From contig CAVVLP010000002.1 in the NCBI GenBank assembly GCA_963749115.1, positions 62,001-126,000 of the forward strand: a stretch of DNA of 64,000 nt, given 5' to 3'. A program made the position numbers and the translations under genes. The stretch is from SZUA-36 sp963749115. Its GTDB lineage: Bacteria; Pseudomonadota; Gammaproteobacteria; Xanthomonadales; SZUA-36. Positions 29,574-38,268 of the stretch are shown one piece after another. Numbering within the stretch: position 1 is the stretch's first letter; the number at the start of each line of letters is the position of its first letter. Under the pieces are notes generated by a model, which was given only the letters and a program-made list of their open reading frames with translations, was not told the origin of the DNA and searched no databases.

Positions 29574-31588
29574 CGCAGACACAGGCACAAAAACGTGCTG
29601 ATGAACTGCGACGTTTGATCGAACATCACAATTACAGCTATTACGTACTGGACGACCCGGAAGTCCCCGACGCAGAATATGACCGCCTGATGCGGGAACT
29701 TGAGGGTATTGAATCCCGCTACCCGGAATTGCTTACACCCGACTCACCGACACAGCGTGTCAGCGGCACACCGCAGGAAGGTTTCCGGACCGTACGCCAC
29801 CGCGTGCCAATGTTGTCATTGGGTAATGCGTTTTCTGATGAGGAAGTTGCTGATTTTCATCGCCGTGTTGAACAGGGGCTTGAACGTGGCGATATCATTT
29901 TCGCGGCGGAACCCAAGCTCGATGGTGTGGCCATTTCGCTCACCTATGAGGGTGGCCTTCTGACCACTGCGGCAACCCGTGGAGATGGTGAACGGGGTGA
30001 AGACGTCACTGCCAATGTCAGGACAATTCGCGCCATACCTCTCAGACTTCGCGGCGAAGGCTGGCCGTCATTGCTGGAAGTACGCGGGGAAATTTATATG
30101 CCGCGGGCCGGTTTTGAAGCTTTTAACCGTAAAGCACTGGAGAAAGGCGAGAAACCCCTGGTTAACCCGCGTAACGGTGCCGCCGGCAGTCTGAGACAAC
30201 TTGATTCACAACTGACAGCCAGGCGTCCGCTCGCTTTTTTTGCATATGGCACAGCGACCCGCGATAAGCTGCCCGACACACAGTTCGAAGCTTTGGCACG
30301 TTTGCGGGACTGGGGGTTTCCCGTCAACCCTGAGATCAGACGGGTCGAGGGCTTAAACGGATGTCTCCAATACCACGAGCGCATGGCAGCCCTGCGGCCT
30401 TCCCTGGGATATGACATTGATGGAGTTGTTTACAAGGTCGACCGTTTCGATCAGCAGGGCTTTCTTGGTTTTATCAGCAAGGCACCACGCTGGGCACTGG
30501 CGCATAAATTTCCAGCCGAGGAAGAATTGACCCGTTTGCTGGACATAGACATCCAGGTGGGCCGTACCGGTGCACTGACACCGGTAGCGAGGTTGGAACC
30601 GGTTTTTGTCGGTGGCGTGACGGTGACAAACGCCACGCTGCATAACGAGGATGAGATTCGCCGCAAGGACGTAAGGGTGGGGGATTGGGTTGTTGTGAGA
30701 AGGGCGGGAGATGTCATTCCCGAGGTGGCGCGTGCTATTCATCAAAGACGTGAAACCGATTTGCCGGAATTTCAAATGCCCGAAACCTGCCCGGAGTGCG
30801 GTTCAGCAGTTGAGCGGGTAGAGGGTGAGGCGGTCGCCCGCTGTACCGGTGCCCTGATTTGTCCAGCCCAGATAAAACACGGCATTCGTCATTTTGCCAC
30901 GCGCAAGGCCATGGATATCGAGGGCTTGGGTGACAAGTTGGTTGATCAATTGGTCGAGCAGGGCCTGGTGCACACGGTGGCCGATCTCTATCACCTCGAC
31001 CATCAGCAGCTCGCCTCAATGGAGCGTATGGGTGGCAAGTCGGCTGAGAATCTACTGAAGGCCCTTGAAGGCAGCAAAAAGCCCGGTCTGGACCGCTTGC
31101 TCTATGCGCTCGGTATCCGGGAGGTAGGGGAAGTGACGGCGCGCTCGCTGGCAGCTCATTTTGGTTCGATGCAAGCATTGCAGGAGGCCAGTGAAGAGGC
31201 TCTTACCGAGGTCAGTGATGTGGGACCGGTTGTTGCAAGTCACGTCGCGGCTTTTTTTCAGCAGGAAAAAAATATCCGGGTCATCCAGGCCTTGAAAGAC
31301 GCCGGGGTCGACTGGCAGCCACTTGAAGAGATAGGCGGGGCACAACCGCTGGCCGGCGAGACCTGGGTGCTGACCGGCGCCTTGTCGATGCCCCGTATAC
31401 AGGCTAAAAACCTGCTTGAGTCGCTGGGTGCGAAAGTAAGCGGTAGTGTATCGGCCAAAACCAGCACCTTGCTGGCCGGTGAAGCAGCAGGCTCGAAACT
31501 CACCAAAGCTCAAAAACTCGGTGTAAAAATCATCTCGGAATCTGACTTTGTTGCATATCTTGAAAGCCAGGGCATTGATGTCTCTTAA
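29570..31588 (+). CDS. ligA: NAD-dependent DNA ligase LigA
   Basis: The essential replicative ligase. In order: the Ia domain (YYVLDDPEVPDAEYDRLMREL), the adenylation domain with the AMP-binding Lys in AEPKLDGVAISL and RGDGERGEDVT, and the OB fold (VGRTGALTPVARLEPV). A four-Cys zinc finger (CPECGSAVERVEG, ARCTGALICPAQ), helix-hairpin-helix repeats and a C-terminal BRCT domain (WVLTGALSMPRIQAKNLLESLGAK) follow. The length of 672 residues is normal. ATGA overlap with zipA. Confidence 0.98.
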   Translation: MTQTQAQKRADELRRLIEHHNYSYYVLDDPEVPDAEYDRLMRELEGIESRYPELLTPDSPTQRVSGTPQEGFRTVRHRVPMLSLGNAFSDEEVADFHRRVEQGLERGDIIFAAEPKLDGVAISLTYEGGLLTTAATRGDGERGEDVTANVRTIRAIPLRLRGEGWPSLLEVRGEIYMPRAGFEAFNRKALEKGEKPLVNPRNGAAGSLRQLDSQLTARRPLAFFAYGTATRDKLPDTQFEALARLRDWGFPVNPEIRRVEGLNGCLQYHERMAALRPSLGYDIDGVVYKVDRFDQQGFLGFISKAPRWALAHKFPAEEELTRLLDIDIQVGRTGALTPVARLEPVFVGGVTVTNATLHNEDEIRRKDVRVGDWVVVRRAGDVIPEVARAIHQRRETDLPEFQMPETCPECGSAVERVEGEAVARCTGALICPAQIKHGIRHFATRKAMDIEGLGDKLVDQLVEQGLVHTVADLYHLDHQQLASMERMGGKSAENLLKALEGSKKPGLDRLLYALGIREVGEVTARSLAAHFGSMQALQEASEEALTEVSDVGPVVASHVAAFFQQEKNIRVIQALKDAGVDWQPLEEIGGAQPLAGETWVLTGALSMPRIQAKNLLESLGAKVSGSVSAKTSTLLAGEAAGSKLTKAQKLGVKIISESDFVAYLESQGIDVS

Positions 31589-31660
31589 GTGCACAATAAA
31601 CAGGTCCCGGTTATTGTCGTTGTAAAAAATAGCTACACAGACCACATCGGTCAGTGCAGT

Positions 31661-32626
31661 TTATTCCCTATTGTTTTCATCATCCGTAAATTCAAAACGA
31701 AACACCGGGGCAGGTTGTTTTTCAGTGGTCACGTAGATTGCCTTGCCGTCAACAGAATAACTGATTGCTTCATTTTGTGGGGAGGGAGGGCCGACCACTT
31801 CTTCCGGTTCTTTTTGCAGTGCGCTTAACCAGTCCTCACCGGGGTCGCGTCGAAAACGATACAGGCTGCGGTAAGTGATGATAACGGCTTCAGTGCCATC
31901 GGCCGAAATATCGAAACCGGTCGGCTGAGAAATATAGTCCGTTCTTCCGCCCCAGTGAAAACGGTCAGTTGAAGTTGGTGGCCGCAATTTTGCTATGCTA
32001 CCCACAAATTTCAGTTCTGCGTGCGCCTGCGTTAACGCTGTTTCAAGATCTACAGAATATAAACGGGCGGGTTTGTCGCGTTTGGTCAGCAGCAGGATCT
32101 GTTTGCCAACCGGGTCATAAGCCATTGATTCACAATCGCGCGGGCCATCGGGGTATTGCAGAGTCAATGCGTGTTTCAAATCCTGCCTTCCGGTATAACG
32201 GTCGTGTTCACCGGTTTTGGGCTCTTCGGCAAAATACAGTTTGATGGACTTTCGCTTTGCCCTGTTATCACCGATATCACCTGCCACGATCCAATGGCCT
32301 CCGTCAACGGGTACCGAGGTGATATCTTCCCAATCCTTGTTCTTGGCGGGCACAATGGCAATAGAACCAAGATCAGCGCCGCTCTCATCAATGGCATGGA
32401 GAACCGGTTCGCCCTCATCGTTATGTACGAAAAAATCGCCCTCGCGTGAAAAACTGGCCTGCATACCACTGGCTTCCATCAGGTCATCGGATTTCAACCA
32501 GCCTGTACGTTCCATGGTAACCGGCACTGAACCGGCTTCGTCAGTCTGTTGACCGGCTTTTTGTTCACAGGCAGTGAGTACGAGTAATGCCAATACAAGC
32601 GGGCTTGGAAATTTATTGAAGTGCAT
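31661..32626 (-). CDS. Predicted lipoprotein, beta-propeller-like
   Basis: A 321-residue exported protein. The signal peptide ends in a lipobox, LLVLTAC, with Cys20 as the lipidation site, and the +2 residue Glu suggests outer-membrane placement. The body repeats short strand motifs (WEDITSVPVDGGHWIVAGDIGDN, CESMAYDPVGKQILLLTKRD, QPTGFDISADGTEAVIITYRS) typical of a beta-propeller. I recognise no catalytic motif and cannot name a function. It is divergent from the permease at 32798. Confidence 0.75.
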   Translation of the reverse strand: MHFNKFPSPLVLALLVLTACEQKAGQQTDEAGSVPVTMERTGWLKSDDLMEASGMQASFSREGDFFVHNDEGEPVLHAIDESGADLGSIAIVPAKNKDWEDITSVPVDGGHWIVAGDIGDNRAKRKSIKLYFAEEPKTGEHDRYTGRQDLKHALTLQYPDGPRDCESMAYDPVGKQILLLTKRDKPARLYSVDLETALTQAHAELKFVGSIAKLRPPTSTDRFHWGGRTDYISQPTGFDISADGTEAVIITYRSLYRFRRDPGEDWLSALQKEPEEVVGPPSPQNEAISYSVDGKAIYVTTEKQPAPVFRFEFTDDENNRE

Positions 32627-32797
32627 GGTGCATTGTAAAGTGCAAACTCTTTGCGGTGAAGTTTGAAGTGCATAAATAACACCAGTGACATAACTGAATG
32701 CAGTCGTATCAGCCTGGAAAATATTGATAAAGGATTAGCTGCAGGTGTATTTGTGCTGATAGTATGGGTATGTTGGTAACAGAGGTCTGATATCCGG

Positions 32798-34618
32798 ATG
32801 GACTTCCCGCACGTGCCCAACCTGCATGCACTGGTCATGTTGTTGATGACCGGTTTAGCCCTGTTCCTGTTTTCCCGTGAGAGAATTCACCTTGAATCAT
32901 CCAGTCTCGCCATTCTTGTAATGGTGGTGGTTGGTTTCCAGTTATTTCCGTTTGAAGGCGCCCGCGGGACGATTGAACCGATGACCTTTTTTTACGGTTT
33001 TGGCCACGAAGCGCTTATTGCGGTCTGTGCCTTGATGATTGCAGGCGAAGCACTGGTCAGGACCGGTGCACTTGAACCGGTCGCCAGGCGACTTGCCCGG
33101 CTTTGGAAATGGAGTCCAAAATTTGCACTGCTGCTGACGCTGGTGATTGCGGCCTTCCTCAGTGCGTTCATGAATAACACACCTATCGTGGTACTGATGC
33201 TGCCAATGCTGATCGGGGCCGCGGTACGCAGTAAACGATCATCATCCGGTGTGCTGCTACCGATGGGTTTTGCAACCTTGCTTGGCGGTATGGGAACGAC
33301 TATTGGAACGTCAACGAACCTGCTGGTCGTTTCGGTGGCGGCGGATATGGGCATGGAACGTTTCGCAATGTTTGATTTCATGGTGCCCGTTGTCATTGCC
33401 GCGAGTATCGCAATCATTTATCTGTGGTTGGTGGCACCCCGTATGATCCCGAAACGTACACCGCCCATGGATGACCTGTCCAACCGGGAGTTCGAAGCGC
33501 ATTTGTTGATTCCCGATGGCAATGCCCTGGTCGGTAAGCCACTGGCGAAACTGATTCACAAGGCCGGGGATGGCATTCGTGTCAAGCGGGTTTTCAGGGA
33601 TGAGCATCTGTTTATTTCGCCGTTACCGGATGTTGAGATCAAGGCCGGTGACAAGATCCAGGTTTCGGCCACTGTCGATATGCTCAAAGAATACCAGGCA
33701 CTGTTGGGTGCCAGGTTAACGGTAGGACCCGACCCGTCTTTCGTACCGCATGACGGTCATTTTCAGCTTGCCGAAGTCGTCGTGACAGGTGGTTCGCAAT
33801 TGCGCGGTCTCAAGGTAGCTGATGCCCGTCTGGAAGAGCGCTATGGACTGGATTTGTTGGCTGTTCATTGTGGTGGGGACGTCGTTAGCGCCAGTACAGC
33901 CGAGCTGAATCAACGCCAGCTTCGGGCCAGTGATGTTTTGTTGGTGCAGGGCAGGTCTGAAAACATTCGTACTTTGAAGGTGGGTGGTGAATTACTGGTT
34001 CTCGACAACACGGCAGATCTGCCGCATACAAGCAAGGCACCACTTGCTCTAATTATCATGATAGTGATCGTGGCATTGGCTGCTCTTGGTATCATGCCTA
34101 TCGCCATGAGCGCCATGTTAGGTTGTTTTGCACTCATTGGCACCGGTTGTATCAGGTGGCAGCAAGCGAGTCAGGCGCTAAGCGCTCAGGTCATACTGAT
34201 TATCGTTGCCTCGCTGGCACTGGGTTCCGCACTGATGAAAACCGGCGGGGCCGAATACCTCGCGCAGGTTTTTCTGTATCTGTCGACCGGGCTTTCACCC
34301 GCATGGATACTGGCATTTCTGATGCTGCTGATGGCCATCCTGACCAATGTCGTGTCCAATAATGCAGCGGCTGTCGTTGGTACACCGATTGCCATCAGTA
34401 TCGCCCAGGAACTCGGTATGCCACTGGAACCGTTTGTGCTGGCAGTCCTGTTCGGTGCAAACCTGAGTTTCATTACACCCATGGCTTACAAAACCAACCT
34501 GCTGGTCATGAATGCAGGTGGCTATCAATTCAATGATTTTGTCAGGGTAGGGACACCACTGACCTTGCTGATGTGGGTGGTATTGTCGGCGGTGCTTACC
34601 TTTGCCTATCAGCTTTAG
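32798..34618 (+). CDS. SLC13/DASS-type permease with two RCK-C (TrkA-C) domains
   Basis: A 606-residue inner-membrane transporter of the divalent anion:Na+ symporter type. Membrane helices precede and follow a soluble middle. Two TrkA-C domains lie at about 215-295 (HLLIPDGNALVGKPLAKLI) and 310-390 (LAEVVVTGGSQLRGLKV). The paired family motifs are FMNNTPIVVLMLPMLIG, GTTIGTSTNLLVVSVA and NVVSNNAAAVVGTPIAISIA. Candidates are sulfate, dicarboxylate or phosphate; the sequence does not decide. It appears monocistronic, ending in a perfect 24-base palindrome. Confidence 0.88.
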   Translation: MDFPHVPNLHALVMLLMTGLALFLFSRERIHLESSSLAILVMVVVGFQLFPFEGARGTIEPMTFFYGFGHEALIAVCALMIAGEALVRTGALEPVARRLARLWKWSPKFALLLTLVIAAFLSAFMNNTPIVVLMLPMLIGAAVRSKRSSSGVLLPMGFATLLGGMGTTIGTSTNLLVVSVAADMGMERFAMFDFMVPVVIAASIAIIYLWLVAPRMIPKRTPPMDDLSNREFEAHLLIPDGNALVGKPLAKLIHKAGDGIRVKRVFRDEHLFISPLPDVEIKAGDKIQVSATVDMLKEYQALLGARLTVGPDPSFVPHDGHFQLAEVVVTGGSQLRGLKVADARLEERYGLDLLAVHCGGDVVSASTAELNQRQLRASDVLLVQGRSENIRTLKVGGELLVLDNTADLPHTSKAPLALIIMIVIVALAALGIMPIAMSAMLGCFALIGTGCIRWQQASQALSAQVILIIVASLALGSALMKTGGAEYLAQVFLYLSTGLSPAWILAFLMLLMAILTNVVSNNAAAVVGTPIAISIAQELGMPLEPFVLAVLFGANLSFITPMAYKTNLLVMNAGGYQFNDFVRVGTPLTLLMWVVLSAVLTFAYQL

Positions 34619-34642
34619 GAGTGACGAAATATTTCGTCACTC
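34619..34642. terminator. Perfect 24-base palindrome after the permease stop
   Basis: GAGTGACGAAAT is followed at once by its exact complement. It overlaps the end of the permease gene and lies between convergent genes. It lacks a T-run, so it could be a Rho-stabilising hairpin or a protein-binding palindrome rather than a classical terminator. Confidence 0.45.
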
Positions 34643-34682
34643 ACCCATCATGACCTCCCGACTGCAGTAGCGAGGGTGCTTG

Positions 34683-35219
34683 CTACTTGGCGTTGTATTC
34701 AAACTTTTGCCCACCCACGGATGCTTCAAGCATCAAACCGCCGTCTGCGAGGGTGAATACCGCCACTCCACTGTCATATCTTGCATCGGCTGATGCGCCC
34801 AGGGTGACGGCGACTGCGGATACTTGTGCACCCATTTCAAAATTACCACGGGTAAAATGTTCAAATGCCGTTTGGTCCTTGAACATGATGTATTGCGCAT
34901 AAACCTGGCCGCCTATCTGTGCACCAATCGTGACCTGTGACAGAGAGGTATAGCCCATGGTGGTATCACCACGTATGACCAGGCCTTTACCGCCCGCGCC
35001 ACCGACAATAAAACCACCTTTTCCAACCCTTGGAAATACCGCATAGGCGTATGCCGTTTCAAACCACATCGTCAGGGTCGGGTCGCTTTCATTGGCTTTA
35101 ATAATGGCCTGAGCAACGGAAAGTTCCAGCTTGTCATTAACATTGGGTTTCCAAACCTGTGCATAAGTACTTGTTGAAAGCAGGCTCAAGGTGATCAGGA
35201 TGGCGAATAGTGTTTTCAT
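34683..35219 (-). CDS. SYLF (Ysc84-like) domain exported protein
   Basis: A 178-residue protein with a Sec signal peptide (MKTLFAILITLSLLSTSTYA) and a SYLF/DUF500 domain. AYAVFPRVGKGGFIVGGAGGKGLVIR, TMGYTSLSQVTIGAQIGGQVYAQYIMF and YDSGVAVFTLADGGLMLEASVGGQKFEY are the family landmarks. SYLF proteins bind phosphoinositides in eukaryotes; in bacteria they are periplasmic or outer-membrane lipid-associated proteins of unclear role. It is probably monocistronic. Confidence 0.85.
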   Translation of the reverse strand: MKTLFAILITLSLLSTSTYAQVWKPNVNDKLELSVAQAIIKANESDPTLTMWFETAYAYAVFPRVGKGGFIVGGAGGKGLVIRGDTTMGYTSLSQVTIGAQIGGQVYAQYIMFKDQTAFEHFTRGNFEMGAQVSAVAVTLGASADARYDSGVAVFTLADGGLMLEASVGGQKFEYNAK

Positions 35220-35677
35220 AGTTTTCCCGGGTGGAATATCAGGCGTGAATATATCCGATGTGCCAGTCAGTTACAAAGCTTGATTTTCTCCGGCAACCGG
35301 TGTTTTGAACATTATCGACTCTAAGCTTCCGGGATGTAAAAAAAGACCTGTTAAAAGAAACCGGCTTGCTTATCTGCTTTACCAAAAGTCACCACCAATG
35401 CTATTTTGCGTAAGAAACTCAGAAAGCCCATCCGGAGAATGCAGTCAACAAAAAAGTGAGGAATTCAAGCTGCTTTTGTCTGAATATGGTCTGCAGGTTA
35501 GTCAAACGGTAAGGTTCTCCTGATAAACGGTATGTTTGTATCTGACAGTATGAATAGGCATCCATTATACTTAGTTCAGAACATGCAAACTTGATTCAAG
35601 CATCACGATTAAATCAAGTTTTAAGTATTAACGGACATTTTTATAACATTTCCATGGATGGAAAGGAGGGTTGTGTC
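35220..35677. other. 458-bp gap before the minor pilin operon
   Basis: This gap holds the upstream region of the SYLF gene on the minus strand, a possible promoter at 35542-35570 on the plus strand and an AAAGGAGG ribosome site just before fimT. An open frame at 35305-35523 shows no recognisable motif or convincing ribosome site and I do not call it a gene. Confidence 0.5.
35542..35570 (+). promoter_or_regulatory. Putative sigma70 promoter of the minor pilin operon
   Basis: CTGACA at 35542-35547 and TTATAC at 35565-35570 are separated by 17 bases, a good match to the sigma70 consensus, about 110 bp before the fimT start. I do not see a sigma54 GG-N10-GC element. Confidence 0.4.
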
Positions 35678-36220
35678 ATGAACTCAATTTCCCATTCTAC
35701 CTATCGACGTCAACAGTGTGGTTTCACACTGATTGAACTAATGATCGTGTTGGTTATCTCGGCTGTGTTGATGTCCACTTTCGCACCGAATTTACGTGGC
35801 GCACTGGCTCGCAACCAACTGATGGGCCAGGCACATGAATTGGCGGGCGCCATGTCCAACGCCCGAAGTGAAGCCATTACACGTGGAACCCAGGCTGGCG
35901 TCTGCGCCAGCGCCAACGGCACTTCCTGTAGCGGTTCAGTCGATGACTGGGGAAAGTTCATCCTTGTGTTTATTGATACGGACCTGGGTTCAGACTTCGA
36001 TAATACCGAGCCATTGCTTAAATCCTTCACTGCACACAATCAGGTTGATCAAAGCGCTTCTGTTGCGGCGATATTTTTTACTCCTTCGGGGTTCAGCACC
36101 CTGAATGCTACCTCCAATATTGATGTTTGCCATACCGATTCGAGTGAGTCTTCAATGTGTCGAAGAGTGAGTGTCGGACCCAGCGGCAATGTTTCCGTTA
36201 CCACGATTACGGTAAGTTAG
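35678..36220 (+). CDS. fimT: Minor type IV pilin FimT/FimU (GspH family)
   Basis: A 180-residue prepilin. The type III signal ends QQCG15/F16TLIEL with Glu at +5, so PilD cleavage leaves N-terminal Phe16. The hydrophobic helix follows, then a GspH-type C-terminal domain with Cys pairs (VCASANGTSCSG and CHTDSSESSMC). ATG 35678 is chosen because AAAGGAGG lies upstream and earlier starts give an overlong leader. It is the first gene of the fimT-pilV-pilW-pilX-pilY1-pilE cluster, where minor pilins prime pilus assembly. Confidence 0.9.
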   Translation: MNSISHSTYRRQQCGFTLIELMIVLVISAVLMSTFAPNLRGALARNQLMGQAHELAGAMSNARSEAITRGTQAGVCASANGTSCSGSVDDWGKFILVFIDTDLGSDFDNTEPLLKSFTAHNQVDQSASVAAIFFTPSGFSTLNATSNIDVCHTDSSESSMCRRVSVGPSGNVSVTTITVS

Positions 36221-36252
36221 TTAGACTTTAAGGTTATATAGGGGAAGATTTC

Positions 36253-36807
36253 ATGCGAGTTGTAACACGACGGCAATCAAGGCGCTACGGCGGTCGTTTC
36301 TATTCTGCCGGGTACAATCTCATCGAAGCACTTGTCGCACTGTTGGTTCTGTCGTTGGGAATGGTCGGCGTTGCCTCTTTACTGGTTAATGGCATGGCGG
36401 CATCCGGGACTGCCAACCTCGGTAGTATTGCCGTAACCCATACGCAGACTGGCGTGGAAATGATGCGCTCCAATCTGCTGGCGTACACCAGTGGTTGGTA
36501 TGATGGCAGCAACACCAGTTCCAGCGCGACAACAGCCATAACTTGTACCGGTAACAGTGGTTGTACCATTGCGGAACAGGCCTCCAATGATTTTGCTTCC
36601 TGGCGGGAACGCATCGCCAGTGGTCTTCCTGCAGGTGTCGGGTTTATCTGCATGGACAGCAGTCCCGATGACGGACAACCCGCCTCACTCGCCTGCGATG
36701 GTAATGGATATAACGTAATCAAAATCTTTTGGCGCAATGCCCGTGATGCTGAATCATTGGATGTTGGCGCCTCTTTTCATCGGTATGCTGTGGTGGTAAG
36801 CCCATGA
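36253..36807 (+). CDS. pilV: Minor pilin PilV
   Basis: A 184-residue prepilin-like protein. The cleavage site reads SAG20/Y21NLIEALVALLVLSLGMVGVASLL, with Tyr at +1 and Glu25 at +5, an unusual but functional-looking variant of GFTLIE. Cys pairs (CTGNSGC and CMDSS...LAC) suggest disulfides in the globular domain. The stop codon overlaps the pilW ATG (ATGA). Role: a component of the PilVWX-FimU-PilY1 tip complex. Confidence 0.88.
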   Translation: MRVVTRRQSRRYGGRFYSAGYNLIEALVALLVLSLGMVGVASLLVNGMAASGTANLGSIAVTHTQTGVEMMRSNLLAYTSGWYDGSNTSSSATTAITCTGNSGCTIAEQASNDFASWRERIASGLPAGVGFICMDSSPDDGQPASLACDGNGYNVIKIFWRNARDAESLDVGASFHRYAVVVSP

Positions 36808-37598
36808 ATACATTAAATTACAAAAGACTATCGCAAAATAAGCAGCGCGGTGTATCCCTGATTGAATTGATGGTGGCCCTGGTCATTGTTTCGTTTCTGA
36901 TCGTTGCAATGGTTGTCATTTTTCTTTCCGGTCGGGCCAGTTTTCTTGGTCAGGAGCAACTCGGCCGTTTACAGGAGAACGGTCGTTACGCGTTCAATCT
37001 GATGACCAAGGAAATCCAGCGCGCGGGTTACAGGACCGTAGTCTGGGAGCCGCCAAGGCTGGGTTTTGCTTTTACCAATAACAGCGTCAATGGAACGGGT
37101 TCCGGTTCTGATGTCATCGAATTGCAGTATGAGTTCGATAAGGATTGTTTCGGCGCCTATAACACCGCGACTGTGCCCGTCACACTTCCCGATGGGACAA
37201 TCGTCAATGTGCCCCGGTTTGACCAAAGGCTGATTAGCTTTGGCGTCGTTAATAATCAACTCATTTACAATTGTAGCTACGGTCCGGTCAATGGAGCGTT
37301 GGCGGTACAGATTAATTCGGCGGTGGCCGATGGTGTAGAGAACCTGCAAATTCAATACGGCGAAGATTTGACTAATGATCTTAGCGTTAACCGATGGGTC
37401 AATGCCGGTGGCTGGAACAATCTTTTTGATGTAGTCGCAGTGCGAATAGCAATGGCAGTGCGCACACCGGAACAGATCCGGCTTGACGCCGATACCCGTA
37501 CGCTTGACCTTTACGGCCTTACCACTGCTGCCGCCGGTGACCAGCGGATCAGGCGGGTCTATTCGGGTCAGGTCAGTATTCGTAACCTCACGCTTTGA
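36804..37598 (+). CDS. pilW: Minor pilin PilW
   Basis: A 264-residue prepilin with signal RG16/V17SLIELMVALVIVSFLIVAMVVIFL, Glu21 at +5. After the helix, GRLQENGRYAFNLMTKEIQRAGYR is the conserved PilW region. CFGAYNT and YNCSYG carry the likely disulfide cysteines, and VAVRIAMAVRTPEQ matches the family C-terminal part. It overlaps pilV by four bases and is followed by pilX after 28 bp. Confidence 0.9.
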   Translation: MNTLNYKRLSQNKQRGVSLIELMVALVIVSFLIVAMVVIFLSGRASFLGQEQLGRLQENGRYAFNLMTKEIQRAGYRTVVWEPPRLGFAFTNNSVNGTGSGSDVIELQYEFDKDCFGAYNTATVPVTLPDGTIVNVPRFDQRLISFGVVNNQLIYNCSYGPVNGALAVQINSAVADGVENLQIQYGEDLTNDLSVNRWVNAGGWNNLFDVVAVRIAMAVRTPEQIRLDADTRTLDLYGLTTAAAGDQRIRRVYSGQVSIRNLTL

Positions 37599-37626
37599 GT
37601 AGTGATTGGAATTATAGGATCAATCA

Positions 37627-38247
37627 ATGAATCAAAAAATTTCCAGACGCACCACGCTTCCGAGTCGCCAAAACCAGGCAGGCTACGTGTTGTTGTTAGG
37701 TGTTGTTTTTATCCTTATCATGACCGTTTTTGGTTTGTATGCCATGAATGGTTCAATACTGCAGCTGCGAATGTCGGGCAATTATCGTGATGCCAAGATC
37801 GCTTCGGAAGCTGCTGAAATGACCTTGCGCTGGGGCGAGTCCTACCTACAAAGCCGCAGTCCTTTGACGAGGCCATTCCCCTGCCAGACCCTGACGGTCA
37901 ACAATGCGACCCAGAATTGTAATAATCCGCGCCAGATACTGGATGCTAACCTGGTTACTTATAATGTTGAGGATCTTGATGCCTGGGGAATCAACGATAC
38001 CTGGAATAATGCCCGGTCATACGGGATCGACCCGTCCACGGGCCTGGTAACGACTCCGGCATTCAGTATTGCAGGTGTCAGCAGACAACCCCGCTTCCTG
38101 TTGGAGCAGAGCTTTGTTGATAGAGACGATCTTGCCGGACGGCCACAGCAGGGCCGGGTATTTTACCGCGTCATCGCGGCCGCTAACGGGGCCAGAATAT
38201 CCACGCTTTCTGTACTAGAGAGCCGTGTAGCCAAACGCTATGAATAA
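37627..38247 (+). CDS. pilX: Minor pilin PilX
   Basis: A 206-residue PilX-type prepilin. RQNQAG/YVLLLGVVFILIMTVFGLYAMNGS has the cleaved Gly but no Glu at +5, which is the PilX/GspK habit for the pilin that caps the pilus. RLSGNYRDAKIASEAAEM-like text after the helix (LQLRMSGNYRDAKIASEAAE) is the PilX_N signature. It lies directly before pilY1, 21 bp away. Confidence 0.9.
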   Translation: MNQKISRRTTLPSRQNQAGYVLLLGVVFILIMTVFGLYAMNGSILQLRMSGNYRDAKIASEAAEMTLRWGESYLQSRSPLTRPFPCQTLTVNNATQNCNNPRQILDANLVTYNVEDLDAWGINDTWNNARSYGIDPSTGLVTTPAFSIAGVSRQPRFLLEQSFVDRDDLAGRPQQGRVFYRVIAAANGARISTLSVLESRVAKRYE

Positions 38248-38268
38248 TATGCACAACTGGGGTAACGT

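Noticed and set aside
35305..35523. 72-residue open frame upstream of fimT
   Set aside because: No family motif and no clear ribosome site; the composition looks like intergenic sequence and a better promoter signal follows.
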